Of a DNA stretch of 34,871 nucleotides, positions 1 through 7,708 are shown one piece after another. Location of the stretch: contig PMKK01000261.1 of the NCBI GenBank assembly GCA_003157715.1, positions 1 to 34,871 of the forward strand. The letters are read 5' to 3'. Numbering within the stretch: position 1 is the stretch's first letter; each line of letters begins with the position of its first letter. This stretch comes from Actinomycetota bacterium (lineage in GTDB: Bacteria; Actinomycetota; Thermoleophilia; UBA2241). A program made the translations under genes and the position numbers. Below the pieces are notes generated by a model. That model saw nothing but the letters and a program-made list of their open reading frames with translations. It was not told where the DNA came from and did not search any database.

Positions 1-393
1 ATCGCCACCGAGATGGGCACCACCGCCCAGAAGGTGCGCGAGATCCTGAAGATCAGCCAGGAGCCGGTCAGCCTCGAAAGGCCGGTCGGCGACACCGAAG
101 ACACGAACCTCGCCGACTTCATCGAAGACGAAGAGGCCGTCATGCCGGTCGAAGCGGTGAGCGAGATCCTGCAAAAGGAAGAGGTCACCAAGGTGCTCTC
201 GACGCTCACGCATCGCGAGCGCAAGGTGATCGAGCTGCGCTTCGGGCTCAAGGGCGAACACGCGCGCACCCTCGAAGAGGTGGGTCAGAAATTCGGCGTC
301 ACGCGCGAGCGCATTCGTCAGATCGAAGCCAAGACGCTCACCAAGCTCAAGAGCTACCGCGACGCGCAGGCCCTGCACGACTTCATAGACTAG
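1..393 (+). CDS. rpoD: Primary sigma factor RpoD/SigA, C-terminal part (5' end outside window)
   Basis: This is the housekeeping sigma subunit of RNA polymerase, which recognises -35/-10 promoters. The frame is open from base 1 and ends at TAG 391-393, so about 130 C-terminal residues are present. They cover the end of region 3 (EMGTTAQKVREILKISQEP), the acidic linker (DTNLADFIEDEEA) and region 4. Region 4 has the conserved ELRFGL helix and the -35-binding helix-turn-helix FGVTRERIRQIEAKTL. The sequence ends KLKSYRDAQALHDFID, a normal sigma-70 tail. The match to primary rather than alternative sigma factors is clear. It is the best taxonomic marker here and looks actinobacterial. The next gene is convergent, only 19 bases away. 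Confidence 0.96.
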   Translation: MATEMGTTAQKVREILKISQEPVSLERPVGDTEDTNLADFIEDEEAVMPVEAVSEILQKEEVTKVLSTLTHRERKVIELRFGLKGEHARTLEEVGQKFGVTRERIRQIEAKTLTKLKSYRDAQALHDFID

Positions 394-412
394 GGCGCCG
401 CCGAACTCGGGC

Positions 413-652
413 TCACAGCTCCCTGGCCTCGGCCGTGCCTTCGGGTGGCTCCTCCATCACGTCTTCGAAGGGGTCGACCGGCTTGTCCGTCGCCGGGTCG
501 TCGCCACCCCACGAACGAAACTCGCCGCCGGACCCGGACGAATCCCAGAAATCAGGGAACGGCTCATCGGGGTGACGCGCGACGTAGTGTTCGCGAAACT
601 GCTCGCCTCCGGCGAACGCCTCGCCGCACCGCGGACAGATGTAGCTGCCCAC
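413..652 (-). CDS. Small C2H2 zinc-finger protein (79 aa)
   Basis: Small protein with one classical C2H2 zinc finger near the N-terminus: C6-x2-C9-x12-H22-x4-H27 (YICPRCGEAF...EHYVARHP). It is followed by an acidic, proline- and glycine-rich tail (DSSGSGGEFRSWGGDDP, DPFEDVMEEPPEG). I chose the GTG at 652 because AAAGGAG sits 5 bases upstream; the GTG at 655 would leave only 2 bases. The open frame continues upstream to 964, but that part is low-complexity and overlaps the neighbouring glycosyltransferase. Single-finger proteins of this kind occur in actinobacterial genomes and are usually unnamed. Nucleic-acid or protein binding is possible, but function is unknown. It is convergent with rpoD. 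Confidence 0.7.
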   Translation of the reverse strand: MGSYICPRCGEAFAGGEQFREHYVARHPDEPFPDFWDSSGSGGEFRSWGGDDPATDKPVDPFEDVMEEPPEGTAEAREL

Positions 653-800
653 CACGACTCCTTTCGGCTTGCCGCTCGACGGCACCGCGACACCGCCCGT
701 ACTTCTTACATTGCCCGCTGAGCGGTTGTGAAACGGCCGTTCGGACGGCGGCCGTGACTCCGGGCCCGCCGCCGACCCGCGTGCCCTCCCGGCCGTCAGC

Positions 801-872
801 GGCGCGGCTTCGTCACGAGCCCGCGGCGCGGTTTCGTCACGAGCCCGCGGCGCGGTTTCGCTACGAGCCCGC
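801..872. repeat. 24-bp tandem repeat, 3 copies, spanning the stop of the GT2 gene
   Basis: Units are 801-824, 825-848 and 849-872, each starting GGCGCGG and ending GAGCCCGC; they differ at only a few positions. The minus-strand glycosyltransferase stops at 861-863 inside the third unit (its first on the coding strand). The other two units carry TGA at the equivalent place, so every copy contains a stop codon in the same frame. No obvious hairpin is seen in the unit. Confidence 0.9.
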
Positions 873-1829
873 GTCGCGCCGGCGCTCGTCGGTATGGCGG
901 ACGAGGTACAGCGGGCGGCGCCTGACCTCGTTGTAGATGCGCCCGACGTACTCGCCCAGAACACCGACGGTGATCAGTTGCACGCCCGCCAGCAGCAGCA
1001 CGAGCACGGCCAGCGAGGTCCAGCCCTGGACCACTGAGAGGTGACCCGTGAGACGCAGGACGATCAGCGCGACCGCGGCCACGAAGGCACTGGCCGAGAC
1101 CACGAATCCGGCCAGCGTGGCGAGTCGCAGCGGGCGCACCGAGAAGGCCATGATGCCGTCGAGCGCCAGGCGGACCATCCGGGTCAGGGGGTACTTGGTC
1201 TCGCCGGCATAACGGGCGTTGCGCACGTAGCCGACTTCGGCCGTGGTGAAGCCGAGCCAGGCCACCATGCCGCGCACGTAGCGATCGTGCTCGGGCATTG
1301 CCGTCAGGGCATCGGCGGCGCGCCGGCTGAGCAGCCTGAAGTCGCCGGCGTCGACCGGTATGTCGACCTCGGAAAGCCAGCGCATGAACCGGTAGAAAGC
1401 CGCCGCCGAGGCCGTCTTGAAGCGGCTCTCCGCGCGGCGCTCGCGGCGCACCGCGTAGACGATGTCGGCCCCCTCGCGCCAGCGCGCGACCAGCTCGGCG
1501 ATCACCTCGGGGGGGTCCTGAAGATCGGCGTCTATCACGCAGACGGTCTCGCCGGCCGTCTGAGCGATGCCCGCCGAGATGGCGATCTGGTGACCGAAGT
1601 TGCGCGAGAGACGTACGAGCCGTACGGCGCGATCGCGCTCGCGCAGCGCCTCGAGCCGCTGCCAGGAGCCGTCGCGGCTGCCGTCGTCGACGTAGAGTAT
1701 CTCGTACGGCGCGCCGAGCGCGGTCATCGCCGCGCTGCAACGCGCGTGAAACTCGTCGATGCCGTCGGCCTCGTCGTAGACGGGCACGACGACCGAGTGC
1801 ACGACTCTCGTGGGCGGGCTCAACGTCAT
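861..1829 (-). CDS. Family 2 glycosyltransferase, DPM1/GtrB/ArnC type, two C-terminal membrane helices
   Basis: 322-residue membrane-anchored GT2 that probably moves a sugar from a nucleotide donor to polyprenyl phosphate on the cytoplasmic face. Visible motifs are VVVPVYDE (13-20), YVDDGSRDGS (46-55) and the metal-binding DAD followed by LQDPPE (100-108). Later comes DAGDFRLLSRR (160-170), typical of this subgroup. Two hydrophobic stretches lie at about 236-259 and 270-292, followed by LGEYVGRIYNEVRRRPLYLV, the usual tail of GtrB/ArnC-like enzymes. Start is ATG 1829, with GAGGAAGGG about 13 bases upstream, a rather long spacing. It is divergent from the methyltransferase at 1964. The stop codon lies inside a 24-bp tandem repeat. 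The sugar and final acceptor cannot be read from sequence. Confidence 0.92.
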   Translation of the reverse strand: MTLSPPTRVVHSVVVPVYDEADGIDEFHARCSAAMTALGAPYEILYVDDGSRDGSWQRLEALRERDRAVRLVRLSRNFGHQIAISAGIAQTAGETVCVIDADLQDPPEVIAELVARWREGADIVYAVRRERRAESRFKTASAAAFYRFMRWLSEVDIPVDAGDFRLLSRRAADALTAMPEHDRYVRGMVAWLGFTTAEVGYVRNARYAGETKYPLTRMVRLALDGIMAFSVRPLRLATLAGFVVSASAFVAAVALIVLRLTGHLSVVQGWTSLAVLVLLLAGVQLITVGVLGEYVGRIYNEVRRRPLYLVRHTDERRRDAGS

Positions 1830-1963
1830 TTTGGCGACAGGACCCTTCCTCGATCTCTCGAGAGCGTCTTCGCGACCCAGTGTATAGTAACCGCCAGTCG
1901 AGGGGGCGGAGAGTGCGTCTCCGGCGACCTCCGGCCGAGGGCGGCCCACGGCAGAAAGGGCGC
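1830..1963. promoter_or_regulatory. Divergent intergenic region (GT2 / methyltransferase)
   Basis: The 134 bases between the divergent starts must carry promoters in both directions. A TATAGT hexamer at 1883-1888 is a possible plus-strand -10, in an otherwise GC-rich stretch, but no convincing -35 is seen. A perfect 10-bp palindrome CTCTCGAGAG lies at 1855-1864 and could be an operator. GAAAGGG just upstream of GTG 1964 is the ribosome binding site of the plus-strand gene. Confidence 0.4.
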
Positions 1964-2710
1964 GTGGACGAGAAACTCCTGCTCAGTTTCGAGAGCCTCG
2001 AGGAGACACACTGGTGGTTCGTCGTGCGACGCCGCATAGTCCTCGACGCGACCGCTCGTCAGGCGCCGCGGCCCGTGCGACGCATCCTCGAGGTCGGTTG
2101 CGGCACAGGCGGGACCATGCGGGCTCTGCGGGCCCGCTTTCCGAGCGCCGACATCAAGGGCGTCGAGCCGGTCGAAGCCGCCGCGCGGATCGCCGCGGGC
2201 AAGGGCTGCGACGTGACGAGCGGCACGTTCGAACACCTGCCCGCCGACGGCGAGTCGCTCGACCTCCTGCTGGCCCTCGACGTGCTCGAACATCTTGCCG
2301 ACGACGGACTCGGCCTCGCCGAGGCCTTCCGCGCCTTGCGACCCGGCGGGCGCCTGATCGTCACGGTGCCGGCTCTCCCCGGGCAGTGGAGCGTCCACGA
2401 CGAGCTGAACGGACACTTTCGCCGCTACACGCGCGCGAGTCTCGTCGACGCCGTGCGCGCGGCGGGCTTTCGCGTCGAGCGGGCGACCTACTTCAATACC
2501 GTGCTGCTGCCGCTGGCCCTGTTCGAACGCGCCGCGCTCCGCCGCCTCAAGCTGCCCCGCTCGCCGGCCGTCGCCCTGCCGCCCCGACCCCTCAATGCCG
2601 CCCTGCGCGGCGTGTTCGGGCTCGAACGCCCGATCCTGGCCCGCGCGGACCTGCCGATCGGACTATCGCTGCTGCTGATCGCCGGCCGGCCGGCACGGCC
2701 GGCCGTCTGA
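1964..2710 (+). CDS. Class I SAM-dependent methyltransferase (Methyltransf_11/23 type)
   Basis: 248-residue cytoplasmic methyltransferase. Motif I is ILEVGCGTGG (41-50), then KGVEPVEAA for the acidic loop, LDLLLALDVLEHL for motif II and ALRPGGRLIVTVPAL for motif III, all in the expected order. An aromatic stretch THWWFVVRRR near the N-terminus and FRRYTRASL after motif III are typical of the subgroup found next to DPM1-like glycosyltransferases. Start is GTG 1964, preceded by GAAAGGG; an in-frame extension to 1880 is basic and low-complexity and is unlikely to be translated. It pairs divergently with the GT2 gene, suggesting modification of a glycan or lipid-linked sugar. Its substrate is unknown. 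Confidence 0.88.
   Translation: MDEKLLLSFESLEETHWWFVVRRRIVLDATARQAPRPVRRILEVGCGTGGTMRALRARFPSADIKGVEPVEAAARIAAGKGCDVTSGTFEHLPADGESLDLLLALDVLEHLADDGLGLAEAFRALRPGGRLIVTVPALPGQWSVHDELNGHFRRYTRASLVDAVRAAGFRVERATYFNTVLLPLALFERAALRRLKLPRSPAVALPPRPLNAALRGVFGLERPILARADLPIGLSLLLIAGRPARPAV
2683..2705 (+). terminator. GC-rich hairpin at the end of the methyltransferase gene
   Basis: Arms CGGCCGGCC (2683-2691) and GGCCGGCCG (2697-2705) pair perfectly across a 5-base loop GGCAC, just before the TGA at 2708-2710. There is no T-tract afterwards, so classical rho-independent termination is doubtful; a pausing or mRNA-end hairpin is possible. It is also coding sequence (RPARPAV), and the GC bias makes such palindromes common. 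Confidence 0.3.
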
Positions 2711-2793
2711 GCGGCACCGGTCCGCCGCCGAAAGGGCCGTCCATCAGCCGTGTCAGTCTCAAGACTCAGGCACCTGCGGTCGATATCGTAGAC

Positions 2794-4218
2794 ATGGAAC
2801 GACGTCCGCCGCTCTGTGTGCCCGTCCTGATGGCGCTTCTAGTGGCGCTGACCCTGTTCGGGGCGTTCGCGTCCACGGCACGGGCCGGCACCGTGCTGCG
2901 TGGCATGGCCGACAACCGGTTCACCGACTACTCTCGGCCCCTCGCGGAACGCCTCGCGCTGCTGCACGAGCTCCGCGCCTCGCTGCGCGGCAGGGTCGTC
3001 AGGCTCGACTGCGATTGGACCCTGGCCGAGCCGCAGCGCGGGGTCTACGACGACAGCGGCTACCTGGCCGGCCTGAAGGCCATGACCGACGCGGCCCACG
3101 CCGATGGTCTCAAGGTGATCGTGCTGATCATCTACGTGCCGCGCTGGGCCTCGGACAAGTCCTACTGGAGCCACCCCCCCGCGGCGAGCTTCAGCGGCTA
3201 CCAGTCGTTCTACCCGGTCGCCGCGGGCTCGCTCGACGACCTCGGCGCGTTCGCCGGCCACGTCGCCGCGCTTCTCAAGGGCGAGGTGCTCGGCTACGAG
3301 TGCTGGGACGAGCCCAATCTCTGGTGCTACATCTACCCGCAGCGCACCTCGACGGATACCGAGTTCGCCGCTCGCACCTACCGGGGCTACCTGCACGCCA
3401 TGAGCCCCGCCATCAAGGCCGCCGATCCCGGCGCCCTCGTCATCGGCGGGGCCACGGCTCCCAGCGGCGACAACGACTTCTTTCGCACCGCCCCCCAGAC
3501 GTTCGCCCGACAGCTCAAGGCGCTGGGCGCCGGGCGCTACTTCGACGTGTACTCGCACCACCCGTACTCCGTCGGCGGGCGCTCCGATCTCGACCCCGCT
3601 CTACAGCCCGCGCACCCGGACCACACCGTCGAGCTGGCCAATATCGGCACGCTGCTGCGGATCTTCCCGAAGAAGCCCTACTACCTGACAGAGTACGGGT
3701 ATTCGACCAGCTACAGCTGGGCGTTTGGACCGCCGGTGACCGAGACAAAGCAGGCGGTCTACCTGCGCAAGGCCTTCGCCATGGCGGCTCGGCACCCTCA
3801 GATCAAGCTGCTTCTGTGGTATCTCGACCGCGACTACTCGCCGACCGGCACGACAAGTGACCCGAACGGCACTTATACGGGTCTGCGCCGGCTTGGCGGC
3901 TCCGCCAAGCCGGCGTGGTATGCGTTCGCCGGCGGCGATCGCCTGACGCTCAGCGTACCGGCGACCGTCCGGCAGGACGCGCTGACTCGCCTGTCCGGCC
4001 GCCTGAGCTGCGCCTCGGTCGGCGGCCTGAAGGGCAAACGGGTGCAGCTGCTGCGCAAGCGCGGCGGCGGCCCGTGGACCATGGGGCGCGGCATCGCCAC
4101 GGGGACCGACGGCCGGTTCTCGCTGCGGCTCAGGGTCGGCGCCACGCAGCGCTACCGACTGCTCTGGCCGGGCGTCGTCTCGAGCCCCATCCGGCTGGTC
4201 CGGGTCCGGGCCCGCTGA
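2794..4218 (+). CDS. Secreted clan GH-A glycoside hydrolase-like protein with C-terminal Ig-like domain
   Basis: 474-residue predicted secreted TIM-barrel glycosidase. A signal peptide occupies about 1-32 (basic MERRPP, hydrophobic VLMALLVALTLFGAF, then STARAG). The likely acid/base is E173 in CWDEPNLW and the likely nucleophile E300 in YLTEYGYST, the two-glutamate arrangement of clan GH-A (GH39/GH5-like). VVRLDCDW (68-75) and DVYSHHPYS (251-259) fit the barrel strands. Residues from about 380 form a beta-rich module (LTLSVPATVRQDALTRLSG onward) like bacterial Ig-fold domains. Start is ATG 2794, which gives an intact signal peptide, though the ribosome binding site is weak. Lying beside a polysaccharide cluster, it may trim or release the polymer, but specificity is not deducible. 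Confidence 0.85.
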   Translation: MERRPPLCVPVLMALLVALTLFGAFASTARAGTVLRGMADNRFTDYSRPLAERLALLHELRASLRGRVVRLDCDWTLAEPQRGVYDDSGYLAGLKAMTDAAHADGLKVIVLIIYVPRWASDKSYWSHPPAASFSGYQSFYPVAAGSLDDLGAFAGHVAALLKGEVLGYECWDEPNLWCYIYPQRTSTDTEFAARTYRGYLHAMSPAIKAADPGALVIGGATAPSGDNDFFRTAPQTFARQLKALGAGRYFDVYSHHPYSVGGRSDLDPALQPAHPDHTVELANIGTLLRIFPKKPYYLTEYGYSTSYSWAFGPPVTETKQAVYLRKAFAMAARHPQIKLLLWYLDRDYSPTGTTSDPNGTYTGLRRLGGSAKPAWYAFAGGDRLTLSVPATVRQDALTRLSGRLSCASVGGLKGKRVQLLRKRGGGPWTMGRGIATGTDGRFSLRLRVGATQRYRLLWPGVVSSPIRLVRVRAR

Positions 4219-4441
4219 CGTGACCCGCACTTCGCCAGAGGCGCCGAGACCCGGGCCGGGCCGGATCATGACCACCGGACGTACGTCGTTCATGCAGGTA
4301 AGTCCTACCAAAATCCTAAAGCCGTGGTATGGTTCGGCGAGCAATGCGGGACATGGGGCTGTCGTTCGTTCTGGCGGCAGGGTTTCTACTCACGGCGAGT
4401 GGGGGCGGCACGGTGCGGCGGTCAATGCAGCAAGTGATCGC
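4219..4441 (+). promoter_or_regulatory. Leader region before the polysaccharide cluster
   Basis: These 223 bases lie between the glycosidase stop and the chosen start of the phosphoglycosyltransferase. They hold a 10-bp palindrome GACGTACGTC at 4278-4287 and the only AT-richer patch nearby (4303-4332, containing CCAAAATCCTAAAG and TGGTATGG), a plausible promoter area for the long downstream operon. No clear -35/-10 pair was found. The reading frame of the next gene stays open through here, so an N-terminal extension of up to 74 residues cannot be excluded. Confidence 0.35.
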
Positions 4442-5875
4442 GTGACCATCAGAGGGCATCAGCGGGTCTGGGGAGTCGCCGTCGACGTGGTAGCCGCGCT
4501 GGCGAGCTACGAGGCCACCGCCGTGGCATTCTCCTGGCTTCGCGGTCAGCGCTTCGAGCTCACGACTCCGGCGTTCGACTGGGGCGTCGTGCTGGCTCTC
4601 GCGGTCATCCTCTGCGTGTTCGCCTGCAGCGGCCTGTACCTGCTCGAAGTGTGGGTGTCACGACCGCTCCACGTGCTGACACTGGCTCGCGCGACAGCGG
4701 TCGCGCTCCTCATCACGGCCTTCTTCGTGATCACCTTCAGAACGTCGCTCGCCGCCGATTCGCGCCTCTTCATCGACTTCGCCGCGTTCTTCTTCGTGAG
4801 CCTCACCCTGCGGTTGCGGCTCCTCGATCCCTACTACCGCCGTGACGTGCGCGAGCGACCGGGCGGCACCGTCGTCGTCGGCTGGTCGGCCGACAGCGGC
4901 ATCCTCGTGAGCCGCCTCAGGGAGCTGCGCGGCTACGCGCTGGTGCAGACCCTCGAGCCGCTCGACAGACGACGCAACGGCCACGATGCCGAGCCGCGGC
5001 TCGTCGAGGCGATCAGGAGTGTCGAGCCGGCTCCCCGTCAGGTGTTCCTCGACGGCGGCTCGCTCGGCCACAAGGCCACCCTCGACCTCATCCGCGCGGC
5101 TGAAGATCGCGGGGCCGATGTCTACGTCACCGGCCGCCTCGTCAGCCAGCTCGATGCCACCGGCCTGCTCATGCACCTCTTCGAGATGCCCGTCATGCGC
5201 GTGCACCGCGGGCCGCGGAGCGCATCCCAGGGCAGCTCCACCACGAGCCGGCGCGCCTTCGACATAGTGGCCTCCGTGGCGGCGCTGTTCGCCCTGTCGC
5301 CGCTGTATGCGGCCACGGCCATCGCCATCAAGCTCGATTCACCCGGTCCGATCTTCTTCCGCCAGCAGCGCGTGGGCCTTGACGGCCGCACGTTCGAGTT
5401 TCTCAAGTTCCGCTCGATGCGGGTCGGAAACGACTCCGGCGGCCATCAGGAGTACGTTGCCCGGCTCATCGACGGCGAGACCGAAGCGGCCCTGGCCGGC
5501 TCCGACGAGTGGGGGCGGCCGGTGTTCAAGCTGGCCGACGACGAGCGCGTCACGCACGTCGGCCGCTTCCTGCGCAAGTACTCGCTCGACGAGCTGCCGC
5601 AGTTCTGGAACGTCCTCAAGGGCGACATGAGCATCGTGGGGCCGCGGCCGGCTCTGGGCTACGAGGTCGACGCCTACAAGGAGTGGCATCGCCTGCGGCT
5701 GCAGGTGATGCCCGGCGTGAGCGGGCTCTGGCAGATCGCCGGACGCTCGCGCGTGGGCTTCGATGAGATGGTTTTTCAGGACGTCATGTACGGCTTCAAC
5801 CAGGGTCTGCTCACGGACGTGCACATCTGCCTGCGCACCGTCCCCGCGGTGCTCATGAGCCGGGGGGCGGCGTGA
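4442..5875 (+). CDS. Polyprenyl phosphoglycosyltransferase, WbaP/CpsE-like (initiating sugar transferase)
   Basis: Transfers a sugar-1-phosphate from a UDP-sugar to undecaprenyl phosphate, the first membrane step of polysaccharide synthesis. From GTG 4442 it is 477 residues, normal for the family. About four hydrophobic segments occupy 10-125, then a Rossmann-like CoA-binding-type region ([13 protein letters not shown], 141-153). A re-entrant/TM helix follows at about 272-297, then the catalytic domain: [16 protein letters not shown] (297-312), FLKFRSMR (320-327), [20 protein letters not shown] (378-397, including the DE pair), SIVGPRPAL (397-405) and [13 protein letters not shown] (424-436). 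Start choice is uncertain because the frame is open to 4220; the upstream part lacks family similarity. Its last bases overlap the next gene as GTGA. Confidence 0.93.
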   Translation: MTIRGHQRVWGVAVDVVAALASYEATAVAFSWLRGQRFELTTPAFDWGVVLALAVILCVFACSGLYLLEVWVSRPLHVLTLARATAVALLITAFFVITFRTSLAADSRLFIDFAAFFFVSLTLRLRLLDPYYRRDVRERPGGTVVVGWSADSGILVSRLRELRGYALVQTLEPLDRRRNGHDAEPRLVEAIRSVEPAPRQVFLDGGSLGHKATLDLIRAAEDRGADVYVTGRLVSQLDATGLLMHLFEMPVMRVHRGPRSASQGSSTTSRRAFDIVASVAALFALSPLYAATAIAIKLDSPGPIFFRQQRVGLDGRTFEFLKFRSMRVGNDSGGHQEYVARLIDGETEAALAGSDEWGRPVFKLADDERVTHVGRFLRKYSLDELPQFWNVLKGDMSIVGPRPALGYEVDAYKEWHRLRLQVMPGVSGLWQIAGRSRVGFDEMVFQDVMYGFNQGLLTDVHICLRTVPAVLMSRGAA

Positions 5876-6939
5876 AGGTCCCCAGCCCCGCCGAGGTGAC
5901 CCCGGCCACAAGCGTGCCCTCCTCGGCGCCGGTGATCGTCGCGCTCGTGGGCTACGGCTACTGGGGCCCCAACCTGCTGCGCAACTACATGGAGCTGCCC
6001 GGGGCCTGGCTGAAGACCGTCTGCGACCAGCGCCCTGAGACCCTCGACAAGCTGGCCGTGCGGTTCCCAAGGATCCAGCGCACCACGCGGTTCTCCGAGG
6101 TGCTGGCCGACCCCGAGATCGACGCCGTGCTCATCGCCACGCCCATCAGCACGCACTACTCACTGGCCAAGGCGGCTCTCGCCGCGGGCAAGCACGTCTT
6201 TGTGGAGAAGCCCATGACGGCCGACCCGACGCAGGCGCGCGAGCTCATCGGGCTCGCCGCGTCCGCCGGGCGCACGCTCATGGTGGGCCACACCTTCGTC
6301 TTCAGCCCGCCGGTGCGCAAGGTCAAGGAGCTGATCGACGCGGGCGAGCTCGGCGACATCTACTACATCACCACCCAGCGAGTGAACCTGGGTCTGCACC
6401 AGAGCGACGTGAGCGTGATCTGGGACCTCGCCCCCCACGACCTCAGCATCCTCTACTACTGGCTCGGCGAGGCCGCGCGCAGCGTCAGCGTCAACGGCCG
6501 GGGATGCATCGTGCCCGCCACTCCCGACGTCGCCTTCATCAACCTCAAGTTCCCCAGTGGTGTCGTGGCGCTGGTCCAGGTCAGCTGGCTGAGTCCCGTG
6601 AAGCTGCGCCGCACGGTGGTCGTGGGCAGCCGCAAGATGCTCATCTACGACGACACAGAGAACGTCGAGAAGGTCAAGATCTTCGACCACGGCGTGGACT
6701 ACAGGGACCCCGGCGACTTCGGCGAGTTCCAGCTCAGCTACCGGACCGGCGACATCCTGGCGCCCAAGATCAGTGCCGTGGAGCCGCTGTACCTCGAAGC
6801 GCAGCACTTCGTGGAGAGCATCGTGACCCACCAGGAACCGGCGGCCAACGGCGAGGTCGGACGCCAGGTCGTGGCCTCGCTGGCCGCCGCCGAAGCATCG
6901 CTCAGCGACGGCGGCCGCGAGGTGTCGATCGACCTGTGA
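5872..6939 (+). CDS. Gfo/Idh/MocA family NAD-dependent oxidoreductase, possible UDP-sugar 3-dehydrogenase (WbpB/WlbA-like)
   Basis: 355 residues. The N-terminal Rossmann fold has VALVGYGYWGPNLLRN (23-38), and the catalytic-lysine motif VEKPMT is at 111-116. RVNLGLHQSDVSVIWDLAPHD is characteristic of the WlbA/WbpB-like group that oxidises C3 of UDP-GlcNAc uronate. In that route the 3-keto sugar is aminated by a DegT enzyme and then acetylated; the acetyltransferase is the very next gene and a DegT aminotransferase lies at 27631. The start GTG overlaps the preceding stop (GTGA), showing translational coupling. Other MocA-family sugar dehydrogenase roles cannot be excluded from sequence alone. 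Confidence 0.9.
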   Translation: MKVPSPAEVTPATSVPSSAPVIVALVGYGYWGPNLLRNYMELPGAWLKTVCDQRPETLDKLAVRFPRIQRTTRFSEVLADPEIDAVLIATPISTHYSLAKAALAAGKHVFVEKPMTADPTQARELIGLAASAGRTLMVGHTFVFSPPVRKVKELIDAGELGDIYYITTQRVNLGLHQSDVSVIWDLAPHDLSILYYWLGEAARSVSVNGRGCIVPATPDVAFINLKFPSGVVALVQVSWLSPVKLRRTVVVGSRKMLIYDDTENVEKVKIFDHGVDYRDPGDFGEFQLSYRTGDILAPKISAVEPLYLEAQHFVESIVTHQEPAANGEVGRQVVASLAAAEASLSDGGREVSIDL

Positions 6940-7607
6940 GCGACTCCATGCCGTTTCGCCTTCAGGTGCAGGTGGCAGACAACGTCACGCTCGGCCGCGA
7001 TTGCGACCTGCAGGCACCGTGCATCGTCGGCAAGGCGCCGCGGGGCGCCGCCGAAGGCGAGCTGCCGCTCGTCATGGGCGCCGGCGCCGTCGTGCGCCCC
7101 TTCACCACGATCTACGCCGGCAGCACCTTCGGCGCGCGCCTGCAGACCGGCCAGGGCGCCAGCATCCGCGAGGACAATCTCGTCGGCGACGATGTCAGCA
7201 TCGGCACCAACGCGGTGCTCGAGTTCGGCAATCGCATCGGCAGCCGCGTGCGCATACACAGCGGCTGCTTTCTCGAGCTCGTCACGATCGAAGACGACGT
7301 GTTCATCGGGCCCAACGTCGTGTTCACCGACGATCCCCACCCCATGAACTGTCCGCGTTATGCCGAATGCAAGGGCGGCGCCGTCGTGCGCCGACTGGCG
7401 CGCATCGGCGCCCATAGCACCATCCTGCCGGGCATCGAGATCGGAGCGGGGTCGCTGGTAGGCGCCGCCTCGGTCGTCACGCACGACGTGCCGGCGGGGG
7501 CCGTCGTCGCCGGCAGCCCGGCGCGCGTGATCAGGCAGGTCGCGGAGCTGACCTGCCAGACCGGGTTCTTCGACCGGCCCTACGCCTGGCCCCCGTATGA
7601 CACCTGA
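6936..7607 (+). CDS. Left-handed beta-helix sugar N-acetyltransferase (WbpD-like)
   Basis: 223 residues built of hexapeptide repeats, for example VADNVTLGRDCDL, REDNLVGDDVSIGTNAVLEF, EDDVFIGPNVVFTDDPHP and ARIGAHSTILPGIEIGAGS. The end, VVTHDVPAGAVVAGSPARVI, is the standard close of acetyl-CoA-dependent sugar acetyltransferases. FIGPNVVFTDDPHPMNCPRY resembles WbpD/WlbB enzymes that acetylate the 3-amino group of UDP-2-acetamido-3-amino sugars. GTG 6936 overlaps the previous stop as GTGA; ATG 6948, four codons later, is an alternative. Adjacency to a WbpB-like oxidoreductase supports the assignment. Other acyl donors or acceptors are possible. Confidence 0.9.
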   Translation: MSDSMPFRLQVQVADNVTLGRDCDLQAPCIVGKAPRGAAEGELPLVMGAGAVVRPFTTIYAGSTFGARLQTGQGASIREDNLVGDDVSIGTNAVLEFGNRIGSRVRIHSGCFLELVTIEDDVFIGPNVVFTDDPHPMNCPRYAECKGGAVVRRLARIGAHSTILPGIEIGAGSLVGAASVVTHDVPAGAVVAGSPARVIRQVAELTCQTGFFDRPYAWPPYDT

Positions 7608-7643
7608 GTCGTTCGGACCTTCAGGGGCCGCGCCCTTCGACCG

Positions 7644-7660
7644 ACAACTGATACAGTTGT
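7644..7660. promoter_or_regulatory. Perfect 17-bp palindrome upstream of the BY-kinase gene
   Basis: ACAACTG-ATA-CAGTTGT: 7-bp arms around a 3-base centre, 49 bases before the next start codon and inside a 101-base intergenic gap in an otherwise tightly packed operon. Its AT content contrasts with the surroundings. It looks like a dimeric-regulator operator; the short loop makes an RNA hairpin less likely. No convincing promoter hexamers were identified around it. Confidence 0.5.
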
Positions 7661-7708
7661 TCGCGGCAGCAGCAAAGCCCCGGGGCGGGCCGACGAGATG
7701 GGGGCCTG

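Noticed and set aside
801..872. Repeat as a frameshifted coding extension of the GT2 gene
   Set aside because: Each unit contains a stop in the gene's frame, and the frame in which it is open has no family similarity.
1041..2039. Long plus-strand open frame opposite the GT2 gene
   Set aside because: It is antisense to a clear glycosyltransferase, has no family features and reflects the GC-rich codon bias that keeps shadow frames open.
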